A stretch of DNA of 5,803 bases from Oligoflexia bacterium (lineage in GTDB: Bacteria > Bdellovibrionota > Bdellovibrionia > Bdellovibrionales > UBA1609). The notes under the pieces were generated by a model. That model saw nothing but the letters and a program-made list of their open reading frames with translations, was not told the DNA's origin and ran no database searches. Numbering within the stretch: position 1 is the first letter of the stretch; each line of letters starts with the position of its first letter. Shown one piece after another: positions 5,294 to 5,803 of this stretch. The position numbers and the translations under genes are program-made. The stretch spans positions 1 through 5,803 of the forward strand of contig JAPPIY010000275.1 of the NCBI GenBank assembly GCA_026914095.1. The letters run 5' to 3'.

Positions 5294-5488
5294 ATTGTGC
5301 CTCACAATTTCTTAGAGTGGGATTCCATACCCAGGTTTTTCCTGGTGGGGGTGGTGAAGCAGATCTGATACACGGGTTCTCAAGAACCTGAACGGAAATT
5401 TGCCTGATAGAAATGAGAGCGCAGTCTATTATGCTTACGCTACCAGGCAAGTGATGAGTTGTGTTATGATTGCAGGGCTTAGAATCCC
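5294..5488 (+). ncRNA. Candidate structured RNA, class and strand unresolved
   Basis: A 7-bp perfect pairing GGGATTC (5319-5325) / GAATCCC (5482-5488) would close a branched fold of 170 nt. Inside are CCAGG-TTTTT-CCTGG (5331-5345), GGTTC-TCAA-GAACC (5375-5388) and an 11-bp stem with one mismatch (TTGCCTGATAG 5400-5410 / CTACCAGGCAA 5440-5450). Just outside is ATTGTG-CCT-CACAAT (5294-5308), whose right arm could instead pair with GTTGTG (5458-5463). Size and layout are reminiscent of 6S RNA, but I recognise no diagnostic sequence for 6S, tmRNA, RNase P, SRP RNA or a riboswitch. The plus strand is an arbitrary choice, since the stems are symmetric apart from wobble pairs. A cluster of unrelated hairpins is a real alternative. 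Confidence 0.35.
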
Positions 5489-5633
5489 TTTTAAAAGCAA
5501 GCGCCGGCTCTTCTAAATATATCTGTAAAAAACAGCAAAACCTCTAATATAAGTTTTTATTATCTCTATAAATGGAAGCCGGGAGATCTTTATCTCATCA
5601 GCCAATTCAAAAATTCAGCTTTTATTTCTAAAA

Positions 5634-5674
5634 CTGTATTTTCCGCAGAGCTGAAATACAGATGGATTTCAGCT
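5634..5674. repeat. Two overlapping, mutually exclusive hairpins
   Basis: CTGTATTT (5634-5641) pairs perfectly with AAATACAG (5654-5661). AGCTGAAAT (5649-5657) pairs perfectly with ATTTCAGCT (5666-5674). The two stems share bases 5654-5657, so only one can form at a time. No downstream U tract or reading frame shows what such a switch would control. Confidence 0.6.
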
Positions 5675-5786
5675 GTCGCTTTTGTTTTGTTCTGCTTCAG
5701 CCAAATACCGCTTTGGCGGAATGTTTAGTGTGTGTACTCGGCGGATGTTTTTTTAAATTGCGCTATTTTGTGTTTAAGTTAAAATA

Positions 5787-5798
5787 GGGGTTTACCCC
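5787..5798. repeat. Short inverted repeat at the window edge
   Basis: GGGG-TTTA-CCCC forms a small 4-bp GC stem (5 bp if the T-A pair closes). It may belong to an element or gene continuing beyond the window. An ATG on the minus strand here (5798-5800) meets a TAA two codons later, so it is not a gene start. Confidence 0.4.
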
Positions 5799-5803
5799 AT
5801 GGT

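Larger units (their letters stand above)
5219..5803. other. Gene-free right end rich in inverted repeats
   Basis: I find no gene I can support in these 585 bp. The left part (5294-5488) has a set of mutually compatible inverted repeats described as a candidate RNA. Farther right are GAGAT-CTTT-ATCTC (about 5583-5596), overlapping hairpins at 5634-5674, CCGC-TTTG-GCGG (about 5708-5719) and GGGG-TTTA-CCCC (5787-5798). Short open frames exist on both strands but have no start codon and ribosome binding site together. The promoter of the nuclease-like gene should lie at the left edge. TTGACT and TATAGT are present on the minus strand, but only 12 bp apart. Confidence 0.5.

Noticed and set aside
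5374..5390. GGGTTCTCAAGAACC as a tRNA or tmRNA T-arm
   Set aside because: The stem pairs inside the GTTC element, leaving the wrong loop, and no acceptor, anticodon arm or tag reading frame can be built around it.
5294..5488. Known riboswitch or RNase P / SRP RNA
   Set aside because: I looked for TPP, cobalamin, SAM, FMN, glycine, T-box, RNase P and SRP signature sequences on both strands and found none.
5661..5790. Short plus-strand frame starting ATGGATTTCAGC with a hydrophobic, signal-like N-terminus
   Set aside because: It is only about 40 codons, lies within the hairpin region, and has no properly spaced ribosome binding site.

Overview
All four genes I can support in this AT-rich window lie on the minus strand, so transcription runs from right to left. 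In that order they are: a small coiled-coil protein with a PD-(D/E)XK nuclease-like domain (4541-5218), a long-form aromatic amino acid hydroxylase (2512-4284), ribonuclease PH (1122-1847), and a class I SAM-dependent methyltransferase (318-1109). The last two are 12 bp apart and are almost certainly one transcript. The hydroxylase and the nuclease-like gene are separated by long gaps and are probably separate units.

The organism is a bacterium, and a low-GC proteobacterium or proteobacterium-like lineage is my best guess. The reasons are the RNase PH sequence, the DFCGT-type methyltransferase, and a dispersed element built on the hairpin ATTCCCGC-GAAA-GCGGGAAT, which is common in proteobacterial genomes. 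A Bdellovibrio-like lineage would fit, but no phylogenetic marker here settles it.

Much of the window is non-coding and rich in repeats. Positions 1-317 hold a decayed repeat copy and a GC-rich hairpin block. Positions 1848-2511 hold a 16-bp tandem repeat array, the intact hairpin, and a perfect 27-bp inverted repeat just beyond the hydroxylase gene. Positions 4285-4540 hold another repeat copy that runs into the 5' end of the hydroxylase ORF. Positions 5219-5803 have no convincing gene but contain a block whose complementary segments could form a branched RNA of about 170-195 nt.

The most useful observations are four. The apparent ATG of the hydroxylase lies inside the dispersed repeat, while an internal TTG has a near-ideal ribosome binding site. 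The dispersed repeat shows homology well beyond its hairpin. Two places have three-arm inverted repeats that allow mutually exclusive hairpins. The right-hand region holds a candidate structured RNA. I found no clear evidence for a new multi-gene system such as a defence island or biosynthetic cluster.
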